Shown here: positions 11,218-22,867 of the stretch, in pieces
Numbering within the stretch: position 1 is the stretch's first letter
Layout of the letters: every line of letters starts with the position of its first letter
Source of the DNA: Cladorhizidae sp. MBARI D1340-BT2
Taxonomy: Eukaryota; Porifera; Demospongiae; Poecilosclerida; Cladorhizidae
Direction: 5' to 3'
DNA length: 64,000 bases
NCBI GenBank assembly: GCA_028752905.1
Contig: JAQNBH010000013.1
Coordinates: 14,700,316-14,764,315, forward strand
Made by a program: the position numbers and the translations under genes
Notes under the pieces: generated by a model
What the model was told of the DNA's origin: nothing
The model's input: only the letters and a program-made list of their open reading frames with translations
Databases searched by the model: none

Positions 11218-12215
11218 CTGCACCTTCCCAGTGATGTGTAGGCCTGCTGCACCTTCCCAGTGATGTGTAGGCCTGCTGCACCTTCCCAGTGATGTGTAGG
11301 CCTGCTGCACCTTCCCAGTGATGTGTAGGCCTGCTGCACCTTCCCAGTGATGTGTAGGCCTGCTGCACCTTCCCAGTGATGTGTAGGCCTGCTGCACCTT
11401 CCCAGTGATGTGTAGGCCTGCTGCACCTTCCCAGTGATGTGTAGGCCTGCTGCACCTTCCCAGTGATGTGTAGGCCTGCTGCACCTTCCCAGTGATGTGT
11501 AGGCCTGCTGCACCTTCCCAGTGATGTGTAGGCCTGCTGCACCTTCCCAGTGATGTGTAGGCCTGCTGCACCTTCCCAGTGATGTGTAGGCCTGCTGCAC
11601 CTTCCCAGTGATGTGTAGGCCTACTGCACCTTCCCAGTGATGTGTAGGCCTGTTGCACCTTCCCAGTGATGTGTAGGCCTGCTGCACCTTTCCAGTGATG
11701 TGTAGGTCTGCTGCACCTTCCCAGTTATGTTTAGGCCTGCTGCACCTTCCCAGTGATGTGTAGGCCTACTGCACCTTCCCAGTGATGTGTAGGCCTGCTG
11801 CACCTTCCCAGTGATGTGTAGGCCTGCTGCACCTTCCCAGTGATGTGTAGGCCTGCTGCACCTTTCCAGTGATGTGTAGGCCTGCTGCACCTTCCCAGTG
11901 ATGTGTAGGCCTACTGCACCTTTCCAGTGATGTGTAGGCCTACTGCACCTTCCCAGTGATGTGTAGGCCTACTGCACCTTCCCAGTGATGTGTAGGCCTA
12001 CTGCACCTTCCCAGTGATGTGTAGGCCTGCTGCACCTTCCCAGTGATGTGTAGGCCTGCTGCACCTTCCCAGTGATGTGTAGGCCTGCTGCACCTTTTCA
12101 GTGATGTGTAGGCCTACTGCACCTTCCCAGTGATGTGTAGGCCTGCTGCACCTTCCCAGTGATGTGTAGGCCTACTGCACCTTTCCAGTGATGTGTAGGC
12201 CTGCTGAACCTTCCC
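11218..12215. repeat. 29-bp minisatellite grown from gag
   Basis: About 34 copies of a 29-bp unit containing CACCTTCCCAGTGATGTGTA. On the - strand each unit encodes roughly TGKVQQAYTSL, the gag motif that should follow KLAPQL. Since 29 is not a multiple of three, each copy shifts frame. Gag sequence is present on both flanks (FKLAPQLNGKVQQA just before, VKDAILHRYNVNE just after), so the array is an internal expansion. Confidence 0.9.
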
Positions 12216-12350
12216 ATTGAGTTGAGGTGCTAGCTTGAATGCCCGACTATTTGGATTTATCTCTTAAGGCTTCGTCAAATGCTCAAAAGTGAGCAGATAC
12301 ATACATGTAGGAGTCGATGTTGCTACTCTCTGTCATTTTTGAAACTGTCA
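12216..12350 (-). pseudogene. Gag 5' part
   Basis: The - strand reads through DSYMYVSAHF and then AFKLAPQLNGKVQQA into the tandem array. This is the start of the capsid-like region of a Ty3-type gag. Frames are interrupted. Confidence 0.55.
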
Positions 12351-12589
12351 CATCTTGATCCTGTTCTACCTGTTATCTGGTGCATCCCCTTGCTTGAGAA
12401 CTCCTTCCACCAGTCCCCTCAGTGAACATTCTTCCAGTCCTTCCCCATCAACACTCTGCCATGTTGCTAATAGCATTTTTTTGTGTTATCTTTTTCCAGA
12501 AAGTACTGCATTGTCTTCTCTAACCTTCAGTGGCTCTCATAAATCAGGTGTACATCACCACTGCCACCCAAATGTAACCAACCGAATAC

Positions 12590-12715
12590 GTTTTACCTAG
12601 CTACAGTATCTACAATAGCTAAGCAGTCGATAGGTCTAGCTGTACGGTAAAACAAGAGAGTATAAATAGGGCAAGAGGAACATCACAACATGGCAGAACT
12701 CATATATATATATAT

Positions 12716-12761
<46 letters not shown>

Positions 12762-12930
12762 ATATCCAGTCCTAAGACTACCACTGTTTTACATGTGTAC
12801 AAGCCAGGAGATTGATAAGTATGTTATTATAACTAAGACTAAATGAAGTCATGCACGCAACAGTCAACTAATCTATTACTGCATTTATAGTAGTCCCTCA
12901 ACTACTCATCTTCTGGGATAAGCAGCAGCT
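12590..12930 (-). repeat. 5' LTR (truncated or diverged at outer end)
   Basis: Shares CTAAGACTACCACTGTT and flanking blocks with 7000-7170. Contains a (AT)n-(CA)n microsatellite and GTATAAATAG on the + strand. The inner edge near 12590 reads on the - strand GGTTACATTTGGGTGGCAG, a primer-binding-site-like junction seen in gypsy elements. Confidence 0.5.
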
Positions 12931-13009
12931 TTTGCCTCTGAAGGAAGTCTAGTATAGCAGGTTGGTTGGTGTCTCTCGTATGGCCAGTCCTAGTGCTGGG
13001 GCTCTGGAT

Positions 13010-14615
13010 GGTGGCTCTCACATGTCTAGGCTTGGTGAAGATGCTGGACTCTGTGTAATGACTCTCATATGTCTAGGCTTGGTGAAGATGCTGGACTCTG
13101 TGTGGTGGCTCTCATATGTCTAGGCTTGGTGAAGATGCTGGACTCTGTGTGGTGGCTCTCATATGTCTAGACTTGGTGAAGATGCTGGACGCTGTGTGGT
13201 GGGTCTCATATGTCTAGGCTTGGTGAAGATGCTGGACTCTGTGTAATGACTCTCATATGTCTAGGCTTGGTGAAGATGCTGGACTCTGTGTGGTGGCTCT
13301 CATATGTCTAGGCTTGGTGAAGATGCTGGACTCTGTGTGGTGGCTCTCATATGTCTAGGCTTGGTGAAGATGCAGGACTCTGTGTGGTGGCTCTCATAAA
13401 TCTAGGTTTGGTGAAGATGCTGGACTCTGTGTGGTGGCTCTCATATGTCTAGGCTTGGTGAAGATGCTGGACTCTGTGTGGTGGCTCTCATATGTCTAGG
13501 CTTGGTGAAGATGCTGGACGCTGTGTGGTGGCTCTCATATGTCTAGGCTTGGTGAAGATGCTGGACGCTGTGTGGTGGGTCTCATATGTCTAGGCTTGGT
13601 GAAGATGCTGGACTCTGTGTAATGACTCATATGTCTAGGCTTGGTGAAGATGCAGGACTCTGTGTGGTGGCTCTCATATGTCTAGGCTTGGTGAAGATGC
13701 TGGACTCTGTGTGGTGGCTCTCATATGTCTAGGCTTGGTGAAGATGCAGGACTCTGTGTGGTGGCTCTCATAAATCTAGGTTTGGTGAAGATGCTGGACT
13801 CTGTGTGGTGGCTCTCATATGTCTAGGCTTGGTGAAGATGCTGGACTCTGTGTGGTGGCTCTCATATGTCTAGGCTTGGTGAAGATGCTGGACGCTGTGT
13901 GGTGGCTCTCATATGTCTAGGCTTGGTGAAGATGCTGGACGCTGTGTGGTGGGTCTCATATGTCTAGGCTTGGTGAAGATGCTGGACTCTGTGTAATGAC
14001 TCATATGTCTAGGCTTGGTGAAGATGCAGGACTGTGTGGTGGCTCTCATATGTCTAGGCTTGGTGAAGATGCTGGACTCTGTGTGGTGGCTCTCATATGT
14101 CTAGGCTTGGTGAAGATGCTGGACTCTGTGTGGTGGCTCTCATATGTCTAGGCTTGGTGAAGATGCTGGACTCTGTGTAATGACTCTCATATGTCTAGGC
14201 TTGGTGAAGATGCTGGACTCTGTGTGGTGGCTCTCATATGTCTAGGCTTGGTGAAGATGCTGGACTCTGTGTGGTGGCTCTCATATGTCTAGGCTTGGTG
14301 AAGATGCTGGACGCTGTGTGGTGGGTCTCATATGTCTAGGCTTGGTGAAGATGCTGGACTCTGTGTAATGACTCATATGTCTAGGCTTGGTGAAGATGCT
14401 GGACTCTGTGTGGTGGCTCTCATATGTCTAGGCTTGGTGAAGATGCTGGACTCTGTGTGGTGGCTCTCATATGTCTAGGCTTGGTGAAGATGCTGGACTC
14501 TGTGTAATGACTCTCATATGTCTAGGCTTGGTGAAGATGCTGGACTCTGTGTGGGTGGCTCTCATATGTCTAGGCTTGGTGAAGATGCTGGACTCTGTGT
14601 GGGTGGCTCTCATAA
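13010..14615. repeat. 47-bp minisatellite, ~34 copies
   Basis: Unit of 47 bp containing GTCTAGGCTTGGTGAAGATG. Variant copies (GTGTAATGACTC, GACGCTGTG, CATAAATCTAGG) recur in the same order at about 13200-13600, 13560-13980 and 13940-14380, so multi-copy blocks have been duplicated within the array. Confidence 0.95.
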
Positions 14616-14984
14616 GATACTCTACTAAGCTCTTTGGTGGCTCTCCAACAGCTAGACAAGTACACAAGATGCTTATGAAAGCTGACAAGATACCATGTGG
14701 AGGAGACACAATGTTGGAATGGCAAGGGTTGCCACTGTGGCCTCTGTGCTGTTGTGGACAGATTGCAAGCCAGAAGGGCTTTTGGTGGACTCTGCTGGGG
14801 GTGTAATTGCTATTTACAGCCATCCTGACCTTTGTGTTGTGATTTTTTATTTTTGTTTGGGAGGGGGGGGGGGGGGGGGGGGGGATTTATCAACCTTTAA
14901 GCCTGGCATGGTTGAGATACCACACAGTGCATGACAGTGTTCAGCCAGTGTCATGTTTTGAAACAGCTTTAATTAATTTCAAAG
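14616..14984. other. Spacer with 22-nt G run before first assigned exon
   Basis: Holds a short open stretch at about 14620-14800, a G run at about 14862-14884, and the AT-rich lead-in to the acceptor TTTCAAAG at 14984. I could not tie the open stretch to the EF-hand part of ZZEF1. Confidence 0.4.
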
Positions 14985-15049
14985 GTTGTCTCGATGTTTA
15001 CTTGGAGGACAAGGCCAAACAGAACGAGACCGCAAGAAGGATCATGCAG
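14985..15049 (+). CDS. ZZEF1: ZZEF1-like exon 1 (first assigned)
   Basis: 65 nt, encodes CLDVYLEDKAKQNETARRIM, matching the segment before the DOC domain. Starts with two bases of a split codon, so an upstream exon must exist. Donor CATGCAG|GTTAGT. The last bases of this exon and its donor are repeated in tandem in the intron. Confidence 0.75.
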
Positions 15050-18000
15050 GTTAGTGTTAAGGATCATACAGTTTAGTGTTAAGGATCATGCAGGTTAGTG
15101 TTAAGGATCATGCAGGTTAGTGTTAAGGATCATGCAGGTTAGTGTTAAGGATCATGCAGATTAGTGTTAAGGATCATGCAGGTTAGTGTTAAGGATCATG
15201 CAGGTCAGTATTAAGGATCATGCAGGTTAGTGTTACGTAGCTCACAATACAACACACACACACACACACACACACGTGTGCACGCGAGCCTTGTCATCAG
15301 CTATGCCTTGTGGTGTGCGTGATGTTTGTGTCGTGACAACACAGTTTGTTCGGCGAGAGAGGCTAGAGGCGGAGAAGTTGGTGACGCCTCTGCTTGCCCA
15401 GATGGCCTCCACACTGAGACTGCGCTACAAACTGGTGGATGGACGTTACTTCACTCTGAAGGAGAGGGAGGAGGCGTTTAAGTTTGGTATGTTGAGGGGA
15501 CAGAGGAGCGGGAGCAAGGGGAGGGGGAGTGGTTGGGCTGGTTGGTCATTCCAGGTGATGGGTGTGGTTGTAGGGATCACCTTGTCACGTGGGATGTCTG
15601 AGGGAGTGATGCTATTTGATTTGAGTGACTAATTTTTTGAGGGGGTTGAATATTCACAGAAGGAAACTAACACGGAACCCTTGGCAGGGATTAGTGTTGT
15701 GTGTATTACAGCATATCATTGAAGCCACACCCTCTGCTGCTCTTTATTGCCTATTTGTGCGAACATGAAACTCCTTAAAATAGACCTGCATGGTATCGTG
15801 AGAATGACGATATCTTCTCATGAGATTGACACTCTTCCGCTTCTTCACTCTCCCTCCATTCTTCTTTACTCCTCCCTCTCATTCCCTTCTCTCTCCTCCC
15901 CTCCTGCCCCTTACTCTCTCTCATCACCTCTCCCTTGTCATTTCTCCTTTTCCATATCCGCTGCTCTTCCTCCCCACCTGCTCTCCTCTCCTGCTCTCCT
16001 CTCCTGCTCTCCTCTCCTGCTCTCCTCTCCTGCTGCTCTCCTCTCCTGCTCTCCTCTCCTGCTCTCCTCTCCTGCTCTCCTCTCCTGCTCTCCTCTCCTG
16101 CTCTCCTCTCCTGCTCTCCTCTCCTGCTCTCCTCTCCTGCTCTCCTCTCCTGCTCTCCTCTCCTGCTCTCCTCTCCTGCTCTCCTCTCCTGCTCTCCTCT
16201 CCTGCTCTCCTCTCCTGCTCTCCTCTCCTGCTCTCCTCTCCTGCTCTCCTCTCCTGCTCTCCTCTCCTGCTGCTCTCCTCTCCTGCTCTCCTCTCCTGCT
16301 CTCCTCTCCTGCTCTCCTCTCCTGCTCTCCTCTCCTGCTCTCCTCTCCTGCTCTCCTCTCCTGCTCTCCTCTCCTGCTCTCCTCTCCTGCTCTCCTCTCC
16401 TGCTCTCCTCTCCTGCTCTCCTCTCCTGCTCTCCTCTCCTGCTCTCCTCTCCTGCTCTCCTCTCCTGCTCTCCTCTCCTGCTCTCCTCTCCTGCTCTCCT
16501 CTCCTGCTCTCCTCTCCTGCTCTCCTCTCCTGCTCTCCTCTCCTGCTCTCCTCTCCTGCTCTCCTCTCCTGCTCTCATCTCCTGCTCTCCTCTCCTGCTC
16601 TCCTCTCCTGCTCTCCTCTCCTGCTCTCCTCTCCTGCTCTCCTCTCCTGCTCTCCTCTCCTGCTCTCGGGCCTCTACTAGAAGAAGACCCCCGGAGTGGT
16701 AATGATAGAGAAGACAGTGGAGAGGGCAGCGAGAGGCTCTTCATAAAGAAGTGCTACTCGAAGGTTAATGTCTCCAGTTCGGGCTCCTCGAAGCCGATGG
16801 AAAAGTAAATCCATGCACACCTCTCTTGGACCTTAATCTTCCCATTTTTTTGTTGCTCCCCTCCTACCCCAATTCACTTTAACCCCTCTCATTTACCTCC
16901 AATCTGCTTTAATCCCACTCTTTTCTACCTCCAATTCACTTAACCCCCTCTCGTTTACCTCCAATTCACTTTAATCCCACTCTCCCCACCTCCAATACAT
17001 CCCATTCCTCTACCTTACCTCTTGCTCCAAACCCTCTCATTGTCACACCCCTTCCCATTCACTAACCACCCTTTAACCACTCTCCTCTGGCCCTCCTCAT
17101 TCTCATCACCCCCCCCCTCCTATTAGCCTCCTTGATGGCAAAGGCCACACCTTCTGGCAGTCCAATGGATCACCACGAAGTCACTGGATTAGGCAAGTAC
17201 TACACAGCCTGCCTTAACCACACCTCCCTCCCACTACCAGGCACTTTTTCACTTTTTCCACCTGGGAAGCATTATTGTAATGAGACCAGGATTTCCCTAT
17301 TAGAAGTTGGCACTCCCCAGATAATTGTATACTGTACCTACCTGTAGCATTAGTCCCATTGGGGTACCCTGATCTCAGGTACCGAGTATAACCTAATTGA
17401 CATTTTTACAAGTTTGAATATATGTAATGTAGTGTGTAATATAATAACTAGCAAGCAAGTGCCCACAGAAACTCTGTGAGCTACATGTATAAAATGTTTT
17501 GTGTTGTGGTTGAAATGTATTTATTTGTTATTGTTCGGTGCTTAAGATTGTTCGGTGCTTAAGATTATAAATGTTGGCAGATGACAATTCTTTTCTAGAG
17601 GATACTTCTATACATAATCCACCATTGTGCTACAGTCTATTATTTGTTGTTTTTGCGAATCTAATTAACATCAGAAATGGAACGTTGGTGTAGATACTTC
17701 ATGAGAAGAGAGTTTTTGGTGAGAGTTATTCCTTGCCTGACCCCTTGATGCTAAATGCAGTCCTCAATTCTCCCCTTCTACTGGTATTGGGTGCTCTCTC
17801 CTCATTCCCTGCACTCATGGAAATTTCTTCTTAAATTAACTCTTCACTCCCTTCGTCTTTCCCAGTCAACTTTTCTTACAATTCTCCCACACAGTTTCGC
17901 TTGCTGCATCCCTTCTCCTTCTCTGTCTCTCTGATGCATCCCTTCTCCTTCTCTGTCTCTCTGCTGCATCCCTTCTCCTTCTCTGTCTCTCTGTTGCATC

Positions 18001-21000
18001 CCTTCTCCTTCTCTGTCTCTCTGCTGCATCCCTTCTCCTTCTCTGTCTCTCTGTTGCATGCCTTCTCCTTCTCTGTCTCTGCTGCATCCCTTCTCCTTCT
18101 CTGTCTCTCTGTTGCATGCCTTCTCCTTCTCTGTCTCTGCTGCATTCCTTCTCCTTCTCTGTCTCTCTGCTGCATGCCTTCTCCTTCTCTGTCTCTGCTG
18201 CATTCCTTCTCCTTCTCTGTCTCTCTGCTGCATCCCTTCTCCTTCTCTGTCTCTCTGCTGCATCCCTTCTCCTTCTCTGTCTCTCTGCTGCATCCCTTCT
18301 CCTTCTCTGTCTCTATGCTGCATCCCTTCTCCTTCTCTGTCTCTCTGCTGCATCCCTTCTCCTTCTCTGTCTCTCTGCTGCATCCCTTCTCCTTCTCTGT
18401 CTCTCTGCTGCATGCCTTCTCCTTCTCTGTCTCTCTGCTGCATCCCTTCTCCTTCTCTGTCTCTCTGCTACATCCCTTCTCCTCTGTCTCTCTGCTGCAG
18501 CTCTCCTGCTTTCTGTTGCATGCTGTATAGTTCTTGTTCTATGCTGTGCAGCTCTCAGAGCAGCCACTCTGCAGTTAATTTCTTCAGGATGCTGTATTGG
18601 TGCGCATGCATATAACTGTGATACACATAGACGAACCGACGGATGGTTTTCCAGGATTCCCCGTAGTCTAAACAAAGGAATAGTTTTGATCTGTGCATGC
18701 GCATGTGTATAATTGTGACACACTAATGGATGGCTGGACGGTTGGATGGCTGGACGGACAGACGGACAAGGCATATTATTATGATAATATTAATAATAAT
18801 AATAAAAGTCCTAAAAGTCCTACAGTATGTACAGTATTGTACACTTACATGTATGTACCTGTAGCCTATAGTGCTGAGTTTATTTACACCATTGTGACCA
18901 GATTTGCTGAACCCCTCCAGTCCCCCCCCCCCCCCCTCGTAGCTGGATTCAATTATTATTCTTACTCAAATTTGTATGCATTTTTATCCCTGTGGAAAAA
19001 AATAAAAATATTCTGCTGCAACTATCAGAAGAACTCTTCATCTCAACAACTGTGCAGCTTATAACTAGCTAAGGGCAGGATAGGCCAAATAGTGCGACTA
19101 GTCGTGGGGAGACTCTGGATTTGTGGATTATTGCCAAGAGATGCTTCGCTGTGCACGCTGTGTGAAGTGCCATGAATTATTTTTGTGCCAGCGGTTCATC
19201 TGTAGATCCTGCCGTGGTGTGTATCTGCCTTCCTTGTCGTTGTCTATAAAGAGAGTACATGTATCTACATGTACTGTAGTGCTAAGCTAACCAAGGCAGG
19301 CACGAAGAGATCCAAGGAGGGCGGCTCTACTGCCTCTTCCTCGTAGCACACCTATTCATTACGTACAGCGCCTACATGTGTAGATAGTTTGCAGAGATTG
19401 AATAATTATTCCTTATTGCAGGATTTCTCGGAATTATGCGACAAAGCAGTGAAGTTGGTGTGTGAGACCAATACTGATTTCATGGTGGCTGTAAGTCTGG
19501 TCAGTCTAGAACTGGCAGGATTTATAGTTCAGACGTCATGGTTACACCTCATATTGTACATCTATGTATGATTGTCTTGAGTAAAACATTTTCTTGCTAT
19601 GGTCAGTTTTTGCATTTGCAATCTGGTCACAACTGTAAGAGTAAGTTTTAATCTCCAGCCGAGTATTGCAGCTTTTAATTCAAGGGCAATTGGGTAGCCA
19701 TGGTCACAAGCTGCAGATAGAGGGATGCTTGTTGGAGTGCATCCTGCAGACTGAACATTCTATCACTTTTTGTTTGTACATTTGCCTCCTCTTCCTCCCC
19801 TCCTCCTCTTCCTCCTCTTCCTCCTCTTCCTCTTCCTCTTCCTCCCCTCCTCTTCCTCCTCTTCCTCTTCCTCCCCTCCTCTTCCTCCCTCCTCTTCCTC
19901 CCCTCCCCTTCCTCCCCTCCTCCTCTTCCTCCCTCCTCTTCCTCCCCTCCTCCTCTTCCTCCCTCCTCTTCCTCTTCCTCCCTCCTCTTCCTCCCCTCCT
20001 CCTCTTCCTCCCTCCTCTTCCTCCCTCCTCCTCTTCCTCCCTCCTCTTCCTCCCCTCCTCTTCCTCCCTCCTCTTCCTCCCCTCCTCCTCTTCCTCCCTC
20101 CTCTTCCTCCCCTCCTCCTCTTCCTCCCTCCTCTTCCTCCTCTTCCTCCTCTTCCTCCTCTTCCTCTTCCTCTTCCTCCCCTCCTCTTCCTCCTCTTCCT
20201 CTTCCTCCCCTCCTCTTCCTCCCTCCTCTTCCTCCCCTCCCCTTCCTCCCCTCCTCCTCTTCCTCCCTCCTCTTCCTCCCCTCCTCCTCTTCCTCCCTCT
20301 CTTCCTCCCCTCCTCTTCCTCCCTCCTCTTCCTCCCTCCTCCTCTTCCTCCCTCCTCTTCCTCCCCTCCTCCTCTTCCTCCCTCCTCTTCCTCCCCTCCT
20401 CCTCTTCCTCCCTCCTCTTCCTCCCCTCCTCCTCTTCCTCCCTCCTCTTCCTCCCCTCCTCCTCTTCCTCCTCTTCCTCTTCCTCCCCTCCTCTTCCTCC
20501 CTCCTCCTCTTCCTCCCTCCTCTTCCTCCCCTCCTCCTCTTCCTCCCTCCTCTTCCTCCCCTCCTCCTCTTCCTCCCTCCTCTTCCTCCCTCCTCCTCTT
20601 CCTCCCTCCTCTTCCTCCCTCATCTTCCTCCCTTCCTCCTCTTCCTCCCTCCTCTTCCTCTTCCTCCCCTCCTCCTCCTCCTCCTCCTCCTCCTCCTCCT
20701 CCTCCTCCTCCTCCTCCTCCTCCTCCTCCTCCTCCTCCTCCTCCTCCTCCTCCTCCTCCTCCTCCTCTTCCTCCTCTTCCTCTTCCTCCCTCCTCCTCCT
20801 CTTCCTCCCTCCTCTTCTTCCTCCCTCCTTCAGGGTCTACATGATGTCCGGGGTGATAGTGAAGGAGCTCTCCGTCTCTGTCAACTCTTCGGATGATAGT
20901 TACATGCCCAAGAGCATTGTAGTCAGCGTGGGTGACTCTGAGGGTAGCCTGCGAGAGGTGATGAAGAGCAACATCCCACGGGACACAGTGGGCAAGTGTA

Positions 21001-22792
21001 ACCTCCTCAAGAACCTTACCAAGGAGTACCGCATCATCCAGATCAACATCAAAGGTTGTCACAATGATGGCTGCGACGTGAGGATCCGTGGACTGCACAT
21101 CAAGGGATTCAAGTATGGGGCTGCTGGTAGGGGGAAAACAGGCGGCAGACAGAGACAGACTAGTGTGTGGTGTGGTGTGTGTATGTGATGAAGAGATGAA
21201 GAAGAGGCATGTGGGGTGGAGAGGGAGGGATGTGTTAGGTAGGAGGTGGAGTGAGAGATGTATGCGTGGTGAAGGTATGAACACAGAGGAGTGTTGGGGG
21301 AGAGGAAGAGGGTGGAGAGAGTGTGTGGAGCAAAAAGATGGTGTGTGGGGTGGGGGGTGGAGGGTGGAGAGAGAGATGGTTTGTGGTGAAGGGGTAAAGC
21401 TGGTGGGGTGTTCCTGCAATTAGTGTAGTGTTAGTCCCACCCACAACTGCACCCACCACCACAGTCACCAAGTCTGTGTTCTTCAGGATATCCATTGATT
21501 TCTGAAAGTAGTCGAGCTTCCAATGAGACGCCATACCACTACATGTTCAAGATGACTTCTGAATCTCAACTTCAGATTTCCTCTGCTGCTACTACAGTAC
21601 TCTGGCAGCCTCATTGCTCTGCTACTACTCTGGCAGCCTCATTGCTCTGCTACTACTCTGGAAGCCTCATTGCTCTGCTACTACTCTGGAAGCCTCATTG
21701 CTCTGCTACTACTCTGGAAGCCTCATTGCTCTGCTACTACTCTGGCAGCCTCATTGCTCTGCTACTACTCTGGCAGCCCTCATTGCTCTGCTACTACTCT
21801 GGCAGCCTCATTGCTCTGCTACTACTCTGGCAGCCTCATTGCTCTGCTACTACTCTGGCAACCTCATTGCTCTGCTACTACTCTGGCAGCCTCATTGCTC
21901 TGCTACTACTCTGGCAGCCTCATTGCTCTGCTACTACTCTGGCAGCCCTCATTGCTCTGCTACTATGGCAGTCTCATTGCTCTGCTACTACTCTGGCAGC
22001 TTCATTGCTCTGCTACTACTCTGGCAGCCTCATTGCTCTGCTACTACTCTGGAAGCCTCATTGCTCTGCTACTACTGTGGCAGCCTCATTGCTCTGCTAC
22101 TACTCTGGCAACCTCATTGCTATGCTACCAACCTCATTGCTCTGTCTGGCAGCCTCATTGCTCTGCTACCAACCTCATTGCTCTGCTACTACTCTGGCAA
22201 CCTCATTGCTCTGCTACTACTCTGGCAACCTCATTGCTTTCTGTTCTTTCCCCTCAGCTAGAGCCGCCCCAAAAATTAATAAAAGTCAATTTTTATGAAT
22301 AACATAATGAAATTACATGACCTTATCAATAATCAACTTCAAATTGTATTCACTCGACGTTTCGACCAGATGCTCTAGCCTTCATCAGGTATGATGAGAT
22401 GCTAACTTGGCAGGCTCACAACACGACACTGGCCGAGTGTTCTGTTGCGTGTTGTGAATTGACCTTTGACCCTCAAATAGCGCTAAACAAAGATGAACAC
22501 TGATTGGTCCGATTGGTCCGATGCTGTGTTTCAGACGCTGGATTAGAACTTTTTTCTAATACAGCGTCTGAAATGCAGCGTCGGACCAATCATGTGTCCA
22601 TCTTTGTTGAGCGTGGTTCGAAATGAATAGGGTATAAGGTCAATCGACAACACGCAATGCAATGCAATGCTCGGCCAGCATTGTGTTGTCCGGCCTTAAG
22701 ACTCGCGTGAGCCTGCTATATACTGCTATTCACCACGTGCTACAAAACCACACCTCAGCACACATGTTCAGCACGTGAACCGGATGTGTTTT

Positions 22793-22867
<75 letters not shown>

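Larger units (their letters stand above)
6325..12930 (-). mobile_element. Degenerate Ty3/gypsy LTR retrotransposon, Gmr1-like order
   Basis: A full-length but decayed element on the - strand. Reading from high to low coordinates it has a 5' LTR, gag, zinc-knuckle remnant, retropepsin remnant, integrase, reverse transcriptase and RNase H, then the 3' LTR. Integrase lies upstream of RT. That is the Ty1/copia arrangement but with Ty3/gypsy-type proteins, known as the Gmr1-like clade. All domains are broken by stops and frameshifts, so the element cannot move by itself. Two tandem arrays lie inside it (42-bp and 29-bp) and a third has expanded in the 3' LTR. Edges are approximate. Confidence 0.8.

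Noticed and set aside
11218..12215. CRISPR-like direct repeats
   Set aside because: Units are contiguous with no unique spacers, and this is animal nuclear DNA. The same applies to all other arrays.
14620..14806. EF-hand exon of the ZZEF1-like gene
   Set aside because: The open stretch (RQVHKMLMKADKIPCGGDT) lacks the D-x-D-x-G loop and has no convincing donor in the phase required by 14985.
15747..16808. 353-codon Ser/Leu/Pro frame
   Set aside because: Frame is made of the 13-bp pyrimidine array; only the last 41 codons belong to a real exon (16681-16804), which has its own acceptor.
19666..21419. 392-, 472- and 571-codon frames
   Set aside because: Low-complexity C/T array read in several frames; the DOC exon begins only at 20834.
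21480..21600. Exon after the acceptor-like TTCTTCAG
   Set aside because: In the phase demanded by exon 5 it meets a stop after six codons, and exon 5 joins exon 6 perfectly without it.
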